DNA of 45,297 nt from JAWXCE01 sp034440495. Lineage in GTDB: Bacteria; Pseudomonadota; Alphaproteobacteria; Rhizobiales; Rhodomicrobiaceae. The DNA lies in contig JAWXCE010000057.1 of NCBI GenBank assembly GCA_034440495.1, forward strand, positions 1-45,297, given 5' to 3'. Positions 1 to 8,567 of the stretch are shown piece after piece. Made by a program: the position numbers and the translations under genes. The number at the start of each line of letters is the position of its first letter. Position 1 is the first letter of the stretch. The notes under the pieces were generated by a model that was not told where the DNA came from, did no database searches, and worked only from the letters and a program-made list of their open reading frames with translations.

Positions 1-1377
1 CGCGCCGTGCTGCAAAAGCGCAAATCCCCTGCCAAGCCCGCATGGTGGAAACGCCAGCTTTCAGCAGGCCCGGCGCGCACGTATTTGGCCAAGAAAATGC
101 GTGAGGAAACCTCCGCAAAAGTGCGCGAAGAGCATTACCCGGCGCCGTTCCGCCTCATCGAGCTGTTCGAGAAATTTGGTGGCGATCTGCAACGGATGAA
201 AACCGCCGAGACTCGCTATTTCGCGCCGCTTATGGTCAGCGAGCAGTCACGAAACCTGCGCCGCGTTTTTAAACTATCGGAGATGATGAAAGCGCAGGCG
301 CCCAAGGGCATGCCGAAGCCGCAGCGGGTGCACGTGGTCGGCGCAGGCACCATGGGCGGGGATATCGCGGCGGTTTGCGTCGCCGCTGGCATGGAAGTAA
401 GCCTTCAGGACACTACGAAAGAGGCTGTCGATAAAGCGCTTGGCCGGGCGAAAGCCTTCTTTAAAAAGCGCATGCGCAGCTTAGTCGAAGTGGAAACTGC
501 GATGGCTCGCCTGTATGCGGATGTGAAAGGCGATCACGTTAACCGCGCCGACGTGATCATAGAGGCGATTTATGAGAACCTGGAGGCCAAGCAGAAGCTG
601 TTTCAAGCCCTGGAGGCCAAAGCCAAGCCTGACGCTATATTTGCGACAAACACCTCCTCGATCCCGATTGAGCAGATCGCTTCCGCGCTGAAAGATCCTA
701 CACGGCTGATCGGCCTCCATTTCTTCAACCCCGTACCGCAATTGCCGCTTGTGGAAGTCATTCGCGGCCAGCAATCGCGCAATGACGACATCAAAAAAGG
801 CTGCGCGTTCGTCACCGCCATCGACAAGTTCCCGCTTATTTGCAAATCCGCGCCGGGCTTTATGGTGAACCGCGTACTCGCGCCGTACATGTTTGGCGCG
901 ATGCAAAAGGTGGCCGCTGGCACGCCGCGTGAGAAAATCGACGCCGCCGCACTCAAATTCGGCATGCCGATGGGGCCAGTTGAGCTTGTGGACGTGGTCG
1001 GCCTCGATGTTGCGGCGAGCGTCGCCAAAATCCTGGGTAGCGGCGACGCGCAGAACAGCGAACTATCGCAGCTCGTCGCGGCGGGAAATCTTGGCAGAAA
1101 GACTGGCGAGGGCTTTTATAAGTGGGTGGACGGTAAGCCGCAAAAAGCCGAAGGCGAATATGACGACGCCGAATTGGAGGCGCTTGGCCGCGAACTCGTC
1201 AAGCCGCTTATCGACGAGTGCGAGAAATGCGTCGCGGAAGGCATCGTAGAGAGCGCCGACCATGCCGACGCGGGCGTCATATTTGGCACCGGCTTCGCGC
1301 CATTCCGCGGCGGACCGTTGCATTATCGCGCTTCGCTCAGCCAGCCGCGGCAGGAAGCGACGCAGCAGGCGGCATAA
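1..1377 (+). CDS. fadJ: Fatty-acid oxidation protein FadJ/FadB-type, 3-hydroxyacyl-CoA dehydrogenase part (5' truncated by window edge)
   Basis: This is the NAD-dependent 3-hydroxyacyl-CoA dehydrogenase half of the multifunctional beta-oxidation enzyme. The open frame runs through the left window edge, so the N-terminal enoyl-CoA hydratase/isomerase domain presumably lies outside; a GTG at 7 is in frame but is unlikely to be the true start. Visible parts, counted from that GTG, are a linker of about 105 residues, the Rossmann dinucleotide-binding motif GAGTMGG near 112-118, the segment GLHFFNPVP typical of the family, CKSAPGFMVNR at the start of the C-terminal dehydrogenase domain, and a second C-terminal subdomain ending in GTGFAPFRGGPL. 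It would convert L-3-hydroxyacyl-CoA to 3-ketoacyl-CoA for the thiolase encoded directly downstream on the same strand. FadB and FadJ cannot be separated without the N-terminal half; the pairing with a FadI-type thiolase favours FadJ. Confidence 0.88.
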   Translation, partial: RAVLQKRKSPAKPAWWKRQLSAGPARTYLAKKMREETSAKVREEHYPAPFRLIELFEKFGGDLQRMKTAETRYFAPLMVSEQSRNLRRVFKLSEMMKAQAPKGMPKPQRVHVVGAGTMGGDIAAVCVAAGMEVSLQDTTKEAVDKALGRAKAFFKKRMRSLVEVETAMARLYADVKGDHVNRADVIIEAIYENLEAKQKLFQALEAKAKPDAIFATNTSSIPIEQIASALKDPTRLIGLHFFNPVPQLPLVEVIRGQQSRNDDIKKGCAFVTAIDKFPLICKSAPGFMVNRVLAPYMFGAMQKVAAGTPREKIDAAALKFGMPMGPVELVDVVGLDVAASVAKILGSGDAQNSELSQLVAAGNLGRKTGEGFYKWVDGKPQKAEGEYDDAELEALGRELVKPLIDECEKCVAEGIVESADHADAGVIFGTGFAPFRGGPLHYRASLSQPRQEATQQAA

Positions 1378-1381
1378 GTTT

Positions 1382-1531
1382 GAGCCCTTCACCTCTCCCT
1401 TAGGAGAGGTCGGCGCGCAATGTCAAAGACTTGCATTCGGCAGGGAGCGACGGGTGAGGGCTAAACGATCAATATAGGTTTCATAACCCCTCACCCGGCC
1501 CTCTCCTTGAGGGAGGGAGAAGGGTAGCAGG
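1382..1531. repeat. Intergenic palindromic repeat between fadJ and fadI
   Basis: The gap between the two beta-oxidation genes is filled by C+T-rich and G+A-rich complementary blocks. One perfect stem is CCTCTCC at 1392-1398 with GGAGAGG at 1403-1409. Further pairing is possible between GGGTGAGGGCT near 1453-1463 and the CCCCTCACCC block near 1489-1498, and between CCCTC and GAGGG just after it. This composition is that of dispersed intergenic palindromic elements common in alphaproteobacterial genomes. It may act as a partial terminator or mRNA-stability element between the two genes. Only one copy was noticed in this window, so the dispersed nature is inferred. Confidence 0.6.
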
Positions 1532-1540
1532 GAGAGAAAG

Positions 1541-3019
1541 ATGCAGAATAATCAATTGCGCCGGGTAGCGGTGATTGGCGGCGTCCGAACGCCATTCGTG
1601 CGCTCGAATACATCGTATCAGGAATTAAGCAATCTCGACCTTATGACGACCGCGCTGAATGGGTTGGTCGAGAAATATCACCTCGAAGGTGAACATATCG
1701 ACGAAGTGGTGGGCGGCGCCGTTCTTACTCACACGAAGGATTTCAATCTCCCGCGCGAGTCTGTGATCGGCACAAAGCTTGCGCCGACGACCCCGGGCAT
1801 AACTCTCAGCCAGGCGTGCGGTACCAGCCTGCAGGCGGCGCTAGGCAGCGCTGCGAAAATCGCAACCGGGCAGATCGATAGCGCCATCGCTGTGGGCTCC
1901 GACACCATCTCGGACGCGCCCGTGGTGTTTGGACGCAAGTTTTCGCACCGTCTTGCCAAGGTGGCGCGAGGCCGCACGACGGGCGAGAAAATGAAAACGT
2001 TTTTCGCAGGTTTCTCGCCGTCAGAACTGACGCCGAATGCGCCTAGCGTGAACGAGCCGCGCACCGGCCTCTCCATGGGCCAGCACACCGAGCTGATGGC
2101 GCAGGAATTCCATATCCCTCGCGCCGAGCAGGACAAGCTCGCTTACGATAGCCACAAAAACGCGGCCAAAGCCTATAATGAAGGCTTCATGGACGATATG
2201 CTGGTGCCCACGGCTGGCGTGTTCCGCGACAACAACCTTCGCGAAGATATTGACCTTGGCAAAATTAGCACGCTGAAAACCGCGTTCGAGAAATCCGAGC
2301 GCGGCACGCTGACCGCCGCCAACTCGACGCCGCTCACGGACGGCGCATCCGCCGTTTTGCTCGCCTCCGAGGAATGGGCGGAAAAGCACAGGCTTAAGCC
2401 GCAGGCGTTCCTCACCTATGGCGCGCACGCCGCGCTCGATTTCGTTAAGGGCCAGGGGCTGCTGATGGCGCCGACAGTCGCAGTTTCCAAACTGCTCGAT
2501 CAATCCGGTCTAACACTGCAGGATTTCGATTTTTACGAAATTCACGAGGCGTTCGCAGCGCAGGTTCTTGCCACGCTCAAAGCTTGGGAAGATCCGAAAT
2601 ACTGCAAGGAAGTGCTCGGCAAGGATAAACCGCTTGGCTCCATCGACCGCTCCAAGCTAAACGTGAAAGGCTCGTCTATCGCGTTCGGCCACCCCTTCGC
2701 GGCGACTGGCGGGCGCATCATCGCCAATCTAGCCAAGCTGCTGGAGCAGAACGGAGGCGGGCGCGGCCTCATCTCGATCTGCACGGCGGGCGGCATGGGC
2801 GTCGCCGCGATCCTGGAGCGGCCACGCGATCAGGTGACGAAAATCATGGATGAGGCAAAAATCGTCACCGCCGAGGAACTGCGTACTCCTGATGTGGACA
2901 TGCCTGTTCCCCCTTCCACGCCTGAAGAGGTTCCGCAACATGCCGTCATGCACGGCGAAGCGGATATAGTAGAGGAGGCTCCGCAGCAATCAATGGGTGC
3001 CCCATTCATGTCGCATTAA
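1541..3019 (+). CDS. fadI: Acetyl-CoA C-acyltransferase FadI (thiolase)
   Basis: Thiolase carrying out the last step of beta-oxidation, cleaving 3-ketoacyl-CoA with CoA to acetyl-CoA and a shortened acyl-CoA. The N-terminal nucleophile Cys93 lies in SQACGTS. The C-terminal catalytic His is in GSSIAFGHPFAATGGR and the second Cys in SICTAGGMGVAAILE. The central long insertion and the ending follow the FadI form rather than the short PhaA form. At 492 residues it is longer than usual thiolases because about 55 residues, rich in Pro, Glu and Val, follow the catalytic core; that tail has no recognised motif. The ATG is preceded by GGGAGAGAAAG, a good ribosome binding site. It lies downstream of fadJ on the same strand and ends only 13 bases from the convergent tadC stop, leaving no room for an intrinsic terminator. 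Confidence 0.93.
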   Translation: MQNNQLRRVAVIGGVRTPFVRSNTSYQELSNLDLMTTALNGLVEKYHLEGEHIDEVVGGAVLTHTKDFNLPRESVIGTKLAPTTPGITLSQACGTSLQAALGSAAKIATGQIDSAIAVGSDTISDAPVVFGRKFSHRLAKVARGRTTGEKMKTFFAGFSPSELTPNAPSVNEPRTGLSMGQHTELMAQEFHIPRAEQDKLAYDSHKNAAKAYNEGFMDDMLVPTAGVFRDNNLREDIDLGKISTLKTAFEKSERGTLTAANSTPLTDGASAVLLASEEWAEKHRLKPQAFLTYGAHAALDFVKGQGLLMAPTVAVSKLLDQSGLTLQDFDFYEIHEAFAAQVLATLKAWEDPKYCKEVLGKDKPLGSIDRSKLNVKGSSIAFGHPFAATGGRIIANLAKLLEQNGGGRGLISICTAGGMGVAAILERPRDQVTKIMDEAKIVTAEELRTPDVDMPVPPSTPEEVPQHAVMHGEADIVEEAPQQSMGAPFMSH

Positions 3020-3032
3020 CTCATACCTTGGC

Positions 3033-3917
3033 TCACCGCTCGCCCAGGAAGCGCAGAACGGCGGGGACGAGCACCACGACAAAAATCGCGGGCATAAAAA
3101 AGATGACGAGCGGCGCGGCGAGTTTGGCTGGCAGGCTTGCGGCGCGCCGCTCTGCTTCCGCCAGTTTTGCCGCCCGCATCTCAGCGGCGGCTTCCGCGAT
3201 TGCCTTGGCTAACGGCACGCCGCTATGGCTCGCCTGTAAAAGACTTGCCGAAAGAGCTTCAAGGCCGGGCGCGTTTGTGCGCTGCTCAAGATTCTGGTAA
3301 GCCTGCTTGCGGGACGGCAGATACTGCAGCTCAGCCAGTGTAATGCGGAGTTCGTGCGCCAATTCAGGGTACAGCCCCGCGATGCCGGCAGCGACTTTGC
3401 GCAAACCCTGCTCCACATTTAGTCCGGCGCTCAACACCATGGCAAGCAAGTCCAGCGCATCCGGGAGCGCATTTGTGATGGCTTTGCGCCGTTTTCGCAA
3501 AGCTGTCTGGATGAATGCATATGGAGCTGTCGCACATGCTAATCCGGCAAAGGCGACGTATGCCATCGCGGCGTCAAACCCGCCTCGCCAAATTATGAGT
3601 ATGGCCAATGTCGCCAGCGTCAGCCCCAATCCAATAAGGGGAATGTTGGCAATCGCCGTAATCAGCCATGCATTCGACCAGCCAGTCATCCGAGCGAGTC
3701 TATCCAGATGCGCGGGCGACCACGCATGCCGCCATTCCGAATTGTGCGGGACGGGTTTGCGCCGCTTCAGGATAGCGCGCGTGGCGTTTGCAGTGCGGCC
3801 TGCCTCACGCGCTTTAGCTGGCGGATTTCTTGAGATGGTTGCAGCCAGCAGCGCGAAGATGGAAACGCTCGCGAGAGCAGCGGCGGGGAATGCGGCAGTT
3901 GCGACATCGTTAAGCAT
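3033..3917 (-). CDS. tadC: TadC, inner-membrane platform protein of the Flp pilus (T2SSF family)
   Basis: Second of the two polytopic inner-membrane platform proteins of a Tad/Flp pilus. The 294-residue product has an N-terminal membrane segment (about 10-28), a basic cytoplasmic stretch, a hydrophobic pair around 90-140, the T2SSF domain starting near 150 (DALDLLAMVLSAGLNVEQGL), and a C-terminal membrane helix (LVIFFMPAIFVVVLVPAVL). This matches the usual TadC layout. The ATG lies 4 bases after the tadB stop, so it is the distal gene of the tadABC run. Nothing tad-related follows; TadD and the TadE/F/G pseudopilins normally found after tadC are absent here. Confidence 0.9.
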   Translation of the reverse strand: MLNDVATAAFPAAALASVSIFALLAATISRNPPAKAREAGRTANATRAILKRRKPVPHNSEWRHAWSPAHLDRLARMTGWSNAWLITAIANIPLIGLGLTLATLAILIIWRGGFDAAMAYVAFAGLACATAPYAFIQTALRKRRKAITNALPDALDLLAMVLSAGLNVEQGLRKVAAGIAGLYPELAHELRITLAELQYLPSRKQAYQNLEQRTNAPGLEALSASLLQASHSGVPLAKAIAEAAAEMRAAKLAEAERRAASLPAKLAAPLVIFFMPAIFVVVLVPAVLRFLGER

Positions 3918-3921
3918 GGGA

Positions 3922-4866
3922 TCAGGCGCCGAAGCTGGATTTTATGATAAAGCGCATCGCGGCCGCGCCGGTCAAAACACTAAGAACAGCGCCTGCAAGG
4001 CACATCCTGCCCACCGGATGCGTCCAAAGCGGCGTTAGGTAGTCGGGCGAGGCGATGGCAAGCGCAGCGGCGACAATAACGGGCAGAGAACAGATGATGA
4101 TCGCCGACATCCGCGCTTCGGCGGTCAATATTGCAACTTTCGCCCGGAACACCGCGCGGCCCCGTAGCATCGCTGAAAGTGCACCCAGCGCCTTTGAGAG
4201 GTTACCGCCAGTTTCCTGCTGTAGCGCCAGCGTGAATGCGAAAAACCGTGCCTCAGGAATTTCTGCCTTCTCGCCAAATCGATGCAGAGCGGGGATGGGC
4301 GCGCCCGAGGTGAGTTCAGCGGAAAGTCTGACGAGCTGCGTGTTGAGTTGCCCTGCACCGTCGCCAGCGGCGATCTGTAAACAGCGGTTCAGAGGCATTC
4401 CAGCCTGGGCCGCGCGCACAATCATATCCAGGGCGGGCGCAAAGGTTTCGCGAAACACTTTTGTGCGGCGCTTCAACGCCGTGGATAGCGCAGCGCGTGG
4501 TAGTCCCCAACCTGCAAGGCAACCGCCGCAGATCGACAGCAATGTCGGCGCATCGAGCGATTTCAGCATGGTGACGGCTGCAAGCATCAGCACGATCGAT
4601 GCGACGGCGAACCCGCGTTCAGAAACTGGAGCGTTGATCGCCTCCAGTTGTGCGGATAGGTTGGCTCGGCCTTTATTTGATGGCGCTGTTCGTGCATTGA
4701 GCCGCTTCCTTAATTGCCCGCGTACACTGGCAATGCGGTTTTCATGAGCGGGTTTAGGCGATGTATTCAGCTTCTGGGCAAGCGGTGCGGCGGCGTACAT
4801 AAAACATCCTGCGCTTAACGCGCCCAACCCGGTCGCCAGAGCGTTAACCGCAGTTAACCATTGCAT
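3922..4866 (-). CDS. tadB: TadB, inner-membrane platform protein of the Flp pilus (T2SSF family)
   Basis: Platform protein that partners TadC and the TadA ATPase in pilus assembly. The start is placed at the ATG at 4866 (MQWLTAVNALATGLG), because the residues before it in the open frame are Arg/Ala-rich and out of character, while this Met opens directly into an N-terminal membrane helix. That start overlaps the tadA stop by 13 bases, which suggests translational coupling. The product is about 314 residues: N-terminal helix, a basic cytoplasmic region, two hydrophobic segments near 100-145, the T2SSF domain with APALDMIVRAAQAGMPL and ALQQETGGNLSKAL, and C-terminal helices. GGNLSKAL is characteristic of TadB. 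Confidence 0.92.
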   Translation of the reverse strand: MQWLTAVNALATGLGALSAGCFMYAAAPLAQKLNTSPKPAHENRIASVRGQLRKRLNARTAPSNKGRANLSAQLEAINAPVSERGFAVASIVLMLAAVTMLKSLDAPTLLSICGGCLAGWGLPRAALSTALKRRTKVFRETFAPALDMIVRAAQAGMPLNRCLQIAAGDGAGQLNTQLVRLSAELTSGAPIPALHRFGEKAEIPEARFFAFTLALQQETGGNLSKALGALSAMLRGRAVFRAKVAILTAEARMSAIIICSLPVIVAAALAIASPDYLTPLWTHPVGRMCLAGAVLSVLTGAAAMRFIIKSSFGA

Positions 4867-6119
4867 GGCGCGTCTTCCAGTAGCGTTTGCAGTTGATCGA
4901 GAAGTCCGCAAAGTTCGGCGCGCCGCAACAGCCTCGGCGTTGCGCAAAGCTGACTTTCGCCCAGGCGAAACATGTCGGCCAAGCCTGCGCCAAACTCATC
5001 AACTTCGCTGATTTGCATGAGTTTTCGCGCTCCATCCGCCATACGGCCAACATGGATGATGAGATCGACCCCGCCAGTGATGAGCTGGCGCACGGTGCGG
5101 GCCGGGATCCGTGCGGCTCCCATCATTGCCAAAGCCTCCAACCGGCTCAACGCCTGCTGCGAGCTGTTGGCGTGTAGGGTGCCCATCGAGCCGTCATGGC
5201 CGGTGTTCATCGCCTGGAGCAGATCGAGCGCCTCCGCGCCGCGCACCTCACCAACGACGATGCGGTCTGGCCGCATTCTCAGTGCGTTCCTGATGAGCGC
5301 CGTCATGCCGATCTCGCCATGTCCCTCGAAGTTGGCGGGGCGGCTTTCGAGGCGCACGGTGTGGGCGTGTTGCAAGCGCAGTTCGGCGGCATCCTCGCAG
5401 GTGACGACACGCTCGCCCTCGCCAATATACCCTGCCAGCGCATTGAGCAGCGTCGTTTTGCCGGAGCCGCTGCCACCGGTAATCAGGATATTGCATCGGC
5501 TTTGCACGGCGAGTTCAAGAAGCCTGCGCACCAGCGGCGACAGCGTGCCGAATGCCGTTAGATTTGCCAGCGTAAGCGGTTGCTGGCGAAATTTGCGTAT
5601 CGTGAGAATTGGTCCGTCGAGCGCCAGCGGCGGCCAGATGATGTTGATGCGGCTGCCATCAGCCAATCTTGCGTCGCATATCGGGCTTGACTCATCGACG
5701 CGCCTGCCCGCTTTTGCGGCGGCGCGCTGGCATATGTTTGACAAATGCTCCAGCGAGGTGAAGCGCGATCCGACAACCTGCAGTACGCCGCCTGCCTCGA
5801 TGAAGCAGTGATTAAGGCCGTTGACCATGATGTCGGTGACGTCATCCCGGGCCAGCAGAGGCTCCAGCGGTCCCAGCCCCAGCAGCTCATCGCAGATTTC
5901 CTGTGACATTGACGCTTGGAGTGCGGCTGGCAGCGAGCTTGCCGACACCTTAAGGATTTCCCCTGTGAGGGTGAAAATTTCCTCGCGGGCGGCGGCAGTT
6001 GTCATTGCCGCGAGCAACGTCAGATCGACGCACTCCAGCAGAGTCTGCAACGTGACAGCTTTTTCAGCCGACAAATGCAGTGCAGTCTGCGGAGCAGGAT
6101 GAGATCGGGCGCTGACCAT
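4854..6119 (-). CDS. tadA: TadA/CpaF secretion ATPase
   Basis: Cytoplasmic hexameric ATPase powering Flp pilus extension. The 421-residue protein has the N-terminal CpaF region, a Walker A motif GGSGSGKTTLLNAL in the centre, the Asp box TCEDAAELRL, a Walker B-like segment MRPDRIVVGEVRG and the His box TGHDGSMGTLHANS. These together identify the GspE/TadA family, and the length is near the low end for CpaF. The ATG at 6119 overlaps the stop of the upstream small gene (TAATG), so the two are coupled. No TadZ/CpaE localisation ATPase lies next to it, although most tad loci carry one. Confidence 0.95.
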   Translation of the reverse strand: MVSARSHPAPQTALHLSAEKAVTLQTLLECVDLTLLAAMTTAAAREEIFTLTGEILKVSASSLPAALQASMSQEICDELLGLGPLEPLLARDDVTDIMVNGLNHCFIEAGGVLQVVGSRFTSLEHLSNICQRAAAKAGRRVDESSPICDARLADGSRINIIWPPLALDGPILTIRKFRQQPLTLANLTAFGTLSPLVRRLLELAVQSRCNILITGGSGSGKTTLLNALAGYIGEGERVVTCEDAAELRLQHAHTVRLESRPANFEGHGEIGMTALIRNALRMRPDRIVVGEVRGAEALDLLQAMNTGHDGSMGTLHANSSQQALSRLEALAMMGAARIPARTVRQLITGGVDLIIHVGRMADGARKLMQISEVDEFGAGLADMFRLGESQLCATPRLLRRAELCGLLDQLQTLLEDAPCNG

Positions 6120-6391
6120 TATCTGGTCGTTCCAATAGGAGGAAGTGGCCTTTGCGCACCTGCTTTGGCGCCGTGGCTAGCGTAATCCTGAAAGCTCGCA
6201 TCGCGGCGCGACGAATAACGAGGCGATCCAGTAGCTGGTTTCCAGAGATGCGACGGCTCCGCCATCATGCCCTCAAGATTTCGCGCTGACGCAGAGCCGA
6301 AGCGTGCGTCTGGGGTTGTCGTATACTGCTGTGAAAGACACTGCGTTGTCGCGGCGAGCGGCAAAATTATCGCTAAAAATAAGCAGCGCAT
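6119..6391 (-). CDS. Small exported protein between the secretin and TadA genes (tad locus, function unknown)
   Basis: A 90-residue product starting MRCLFLAIILPLAATTQ, a clear signal peptide of about 20 residues. The mature part is hydrophilic, rich in Ser, Arg, Pro and Ala, and carries no motif I recognise. The ATG at 6391 is chosen because AGGAG lies about 6 bases upstream and because the signal peptide begins there; the open frame further upstream is antiparallel-like filler overlapping cpaC. It begins 8 bases after the cpaC stop and its stop overlaps the tadA start. A position between secretin and TadA is where CpaD/RcpB-type periplasmic lipoproteins often sit, but this protein is much shorter and lacks a proper lipobox (TTQC), so that role is only a guess. 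Confidence 0.65.
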   Translation of the reverse strand: MRCLFLAIILPLAATTQCLSQQYTTTPDARFGSASARNLEGMMAEPSHLWKPATGSPRYSSRRDASFQDYASHGAKAGAQRPLPPIGTTR

Positions 6392-6398
6392 GTTTCTC

Positions 6399-7850
6399 CT
6401 AATGATCGAAAAATGAGAATGTGGCAGGCGCGGCTTCGGAGGCGCTTTTTGTGCGCAACAGGGATGTGCCTGCGCGCCAGCTATTGCGAACCGTTGCATC
6501 GTCAGCCTCCGGCAGCGACAGCGCCTGTCGGGGCACGGCTTTGGCGAGATAGGGCGTGACGATAATGACCAGCTCGGTTTGCGATCTGGCGAAGTCACGG
6601 CTTTCGAACAGCGGCCCGATGATGGGCAGTTGCCGCAGGCCCGGTACGCCTTCCGCGCTCCGCTGTGCAGTCTCGGAAATTAACCCCGCCATCACCAATG
6701 ATCCGCCGCTCGGCAACTCGACCGTCGATGACGCGCGCCGCACTTTGATCGCCGGAATATTGAAGCCGTTGGCGGAAACGGCGCCATCGGACGACAAGTC
6801 GCTTACCTCGGTCGCAATCTTCAGGCTGATGCGGCCCTCGGACATGACGATCGGTGTAAACGACAGGCCAACGCCGAACTTTTTCCAGTCCACGCTGACA
6901 TTGTCCTTATCGCGGGATACGGGAATGGGGAATTCACCGCCCGCAAGAAACTCAGCCGACTCGCCGGACATTGATGCAAGAGTCGGTTCGGCTAGGGTGC
7001 GCACGAGGTTGGCGCGCTCCATCGCCTCCACGAGCGCCTCAAGCGTCGTGCCTCCCGCCCGCCAGACCGCCATCAGCGCACCTCCAGTTGGGGATGCTGA
7101 TAAAACGCCTTTTGTGGCATCGAAAATAGCAGAGGAAGGAACCGATACGCTGGTAATCGGGAAAGCTGTCTCAGAGACGCCTTTAACCTGCAAACCGTTC
7201 GCGCCCGCAGCCAGTTGTTTAACGTCGATGCCGAACCGCCTTACCGCGCCACGCTGCACCTCAGCGATGGTGACTTTGAGCAGCACCTGCTCGTGCAGGC
7301 TGACCTCAAGCATATTCATGACGCGGTCTTTATCGCCCATAAAGCGGGCGGCGATTTCAGCGGCGCGCACTGCGTCGGCGGGCTGGCGGACAGCGCCGAG
7401 CAGCACCGCGTCGCCATTCACGGCTTCGGCGCGCACCCGCGCATCGGGTATGAGGCGGTTGATAAGCTGCGTCATGCTGGCGAGATCGCGCGCAACGGTG
7501 ATGTCCAGCGTAAAGATTTTTCGTCCATCCGCCGCCACAAACACGGCGCTGGTCTGCCCGGTCTGTGTCCCTGTGAGATAGACGCGGCGGGCAGTGCGAA
7601 CGACAGTTTCCACCATGGCGGGGTTGGAGACGATGACATCGCTGACATCGGTTTCCAGATCGATAACTTCGGACTTATCGAGAGTCAGTTTAACGGATCG
7701 CCGAGCGGGCGCCGCGGTGTCGTGTACGGAGTGGAGGTCAGTTTTCGCGCCGCGAATGGTGGGCGCAGACTGGCCAATGGCGATCGACGCCGTGCAAATG
7801 TTCATCGCCAGGGTAAAGAATAGAAATTGCGCACTGCGAAGGGCTATCAT
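6399..7850 (-). CDS. cpaC: CpaC/RcpA secretin of the Flp pilus
   Basis: Outer-membrane secretin pore through which the Flp pilus passes. The 483-residue product has a signal peptide (about 1-27), a pilus N-terminal domain near 55-125 (DKSEVIDLETDVSDVIVSNP), a BON-like region (VNGDAVLLGAVRQPADAVRA), and a C-terminal secretin domain with LAEPTLASMSGESAEFLAGG, VGLSFTPIVMSEGRI, and the conserved end GVPGLRQLPIIGPLF...TELVIIVTPYL. Length and order match CpaC. It lies 9 bases downstream of cpaB and 7 bases upstream of the small exported gene, all on the same strand. Confidence 0.95.
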   Translation of the reverse strand: MIALRSAQFLFFTLAMNICTASIAIGQSAPTIRGAKTDLHSVHDTAAPARRSVKLTLDKSEVIDLETDVSDVIVSNPAMVETVVRTARRVYLTGTQTGQTSAVFVAADGRKIFTLDITVARDLASMTQLINRLIPDARVRAEAVNGDAVLLGAVRQPADAVRAAEIAARFMGDKDRVMNMLEVSLHEQVLLKVTIAEVQRGAVRRFGIDVKQLAAGANGLQVKGVSETAFPITSVSVPSSAIFDATKGVLSASPTGGALMAVWRAGGTTLEALVEAMERANLVRTLAEPTLASMSGESAEFLAGGEFPIPVSRDKDNVSVDWKKFGVGLSFTPIVMSEGRISLKIATEVSDLSSDGAVSANGFNIPAIKVRRASSTVELPSGGSLVMAGLISETAQRSAEGVPGLRQLPIIGPLFESRDFARSQTELVIIVTPYLAKAVPRQALSLPEADDATVRNSWRAGTSLLRTKSASEAAPATFSFFDH

Positions 7851-7859
7851 GGCGGGCCT

Positions 7860-8456
7860 TCAGTTTTTTGAAGTTTGAGTGAAAACGGCTGCTGGCACGC
7901 CAAACTTGAACATTTTGATGCGCGAGTTAACCGTCCGGCTCGGGCCATTTGCGTCACGGCGCGCCGTGTCATTTACGCCTGCGAGAACAAACGAGAGTTT
8001 CCCCGCGTTGCGTGCATTTGCCAGCAGTTCGGCCTGTGCTGGAGTGACTTCTAAAGTCACAAGACGCATTTTTGCCGGGCGAGCGACCGGCGCGGCGTTC
8101 TGCGTTTGCGCGCCGATGAGCACGCGGGCGCTGTGCAGCACCGTTTCACTTTCGGTCGTTTTGCTGTTTGTGGTGCGAGTGACAATCACATCAACGCTAT
8201 CATTCGCCATCAGCAAAGTTTCAACGCCGCCCTCATCTTTAAAAGAGATGGAAACAGCGCGCATGTTGGGGTTGATGCGCGATGATAGCGAGCCTGCAGG
8301 CTTGGCCAGGACAGTGCTTTTTTGGATTTCGGCTACGGCGCCTAAAGTATTTTGCGATGTGGCTGTTGCCTGCGTTAGACTGTGATGAATGAGAAGCCCG
8401 GATAATGATGCGGACGCTCCGGCTATGGTGAATAAGATAATCTGCTGTTTGTTCAT
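7860..8456 (-). CDS. cpaB: CpaB/RcpC-family pilus assembly protein, short form
   Basis: Periplasmic inner-membrane-anchored assembly protein. An N-terminal membrane anchor (IILFTIAGASASLSGLLI) is followed within about 30 residues by the RcpC/CpaB core (INPNMRAVSISF, LLMANDSVDVIVTR, MRLVTLEVTPAQAELLANAR, GKLSFVLAG). At 198 residues it is well below the usual 250-300; the SAF domain that normally follows the anchor seems to be absent. The ATG at 8456 has no strong ribosome binding site, and a hairpin with a T-run lies about 16-43 bases upstream. The gene precedes cpaC by 9 bases. Confidence 0.85.
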   Translation of the reverse strand: MNKQQIILFTIAGASASLSGLLIHHSLTQATATSQNTLGAVAEIQKSTVLAKPAGSLSSRINPNMRAVSISFKDEGGVETLLMANDSVDVIVTRTTNSKTTESETVLHSARVLIGAQTQNAAPVARPAKMRLVTLEVTPAQAELLANARNAGKLSFVLAGVNDTARRDANGPSRTVNSRIKMFKFGVPAAVFTQTSKN

Positions 8457-8471
8457 GATGTATTTGATAAA

Positions 8472-8499
8472 AAAAATTGAAACTGATGTTTCAATTTTT
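8472..8499 (-). terminator. A/T-rich hairpin with T-run between the prepilin peptidase gene and cpaB
   Basis: A 12-bp stem (AAAAATTGAAAC at 8472-8483 with GTTTCAATTTTT at 8488-8499) with a TGAT loop. Read on the minus strand it is extended by further Ts and so looks like an intrinsic terminator, although the stem is AT-rich. It sits after the prepilin peptidase gene and just before cpaB in the direction of transcription. It could separate pilin plus peptidase transcripts from the assembly genes, or attenuate between them. Confidence 0.6.
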
Positions 8500-8567
8500 A
8501 CTAAATAAATTAATAAAAGATAAAAAATTACTTATTTCGTGAAAACTAGAGACGTATTGTCTCGGAA

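Noticed and set aside
4055..4747. 230-residue plus-strand open frame
   Set aside because: It is the antisense of tadB and is rich in Ser, Ala and Arg, as expected for a shadow in GC-rich DNA.
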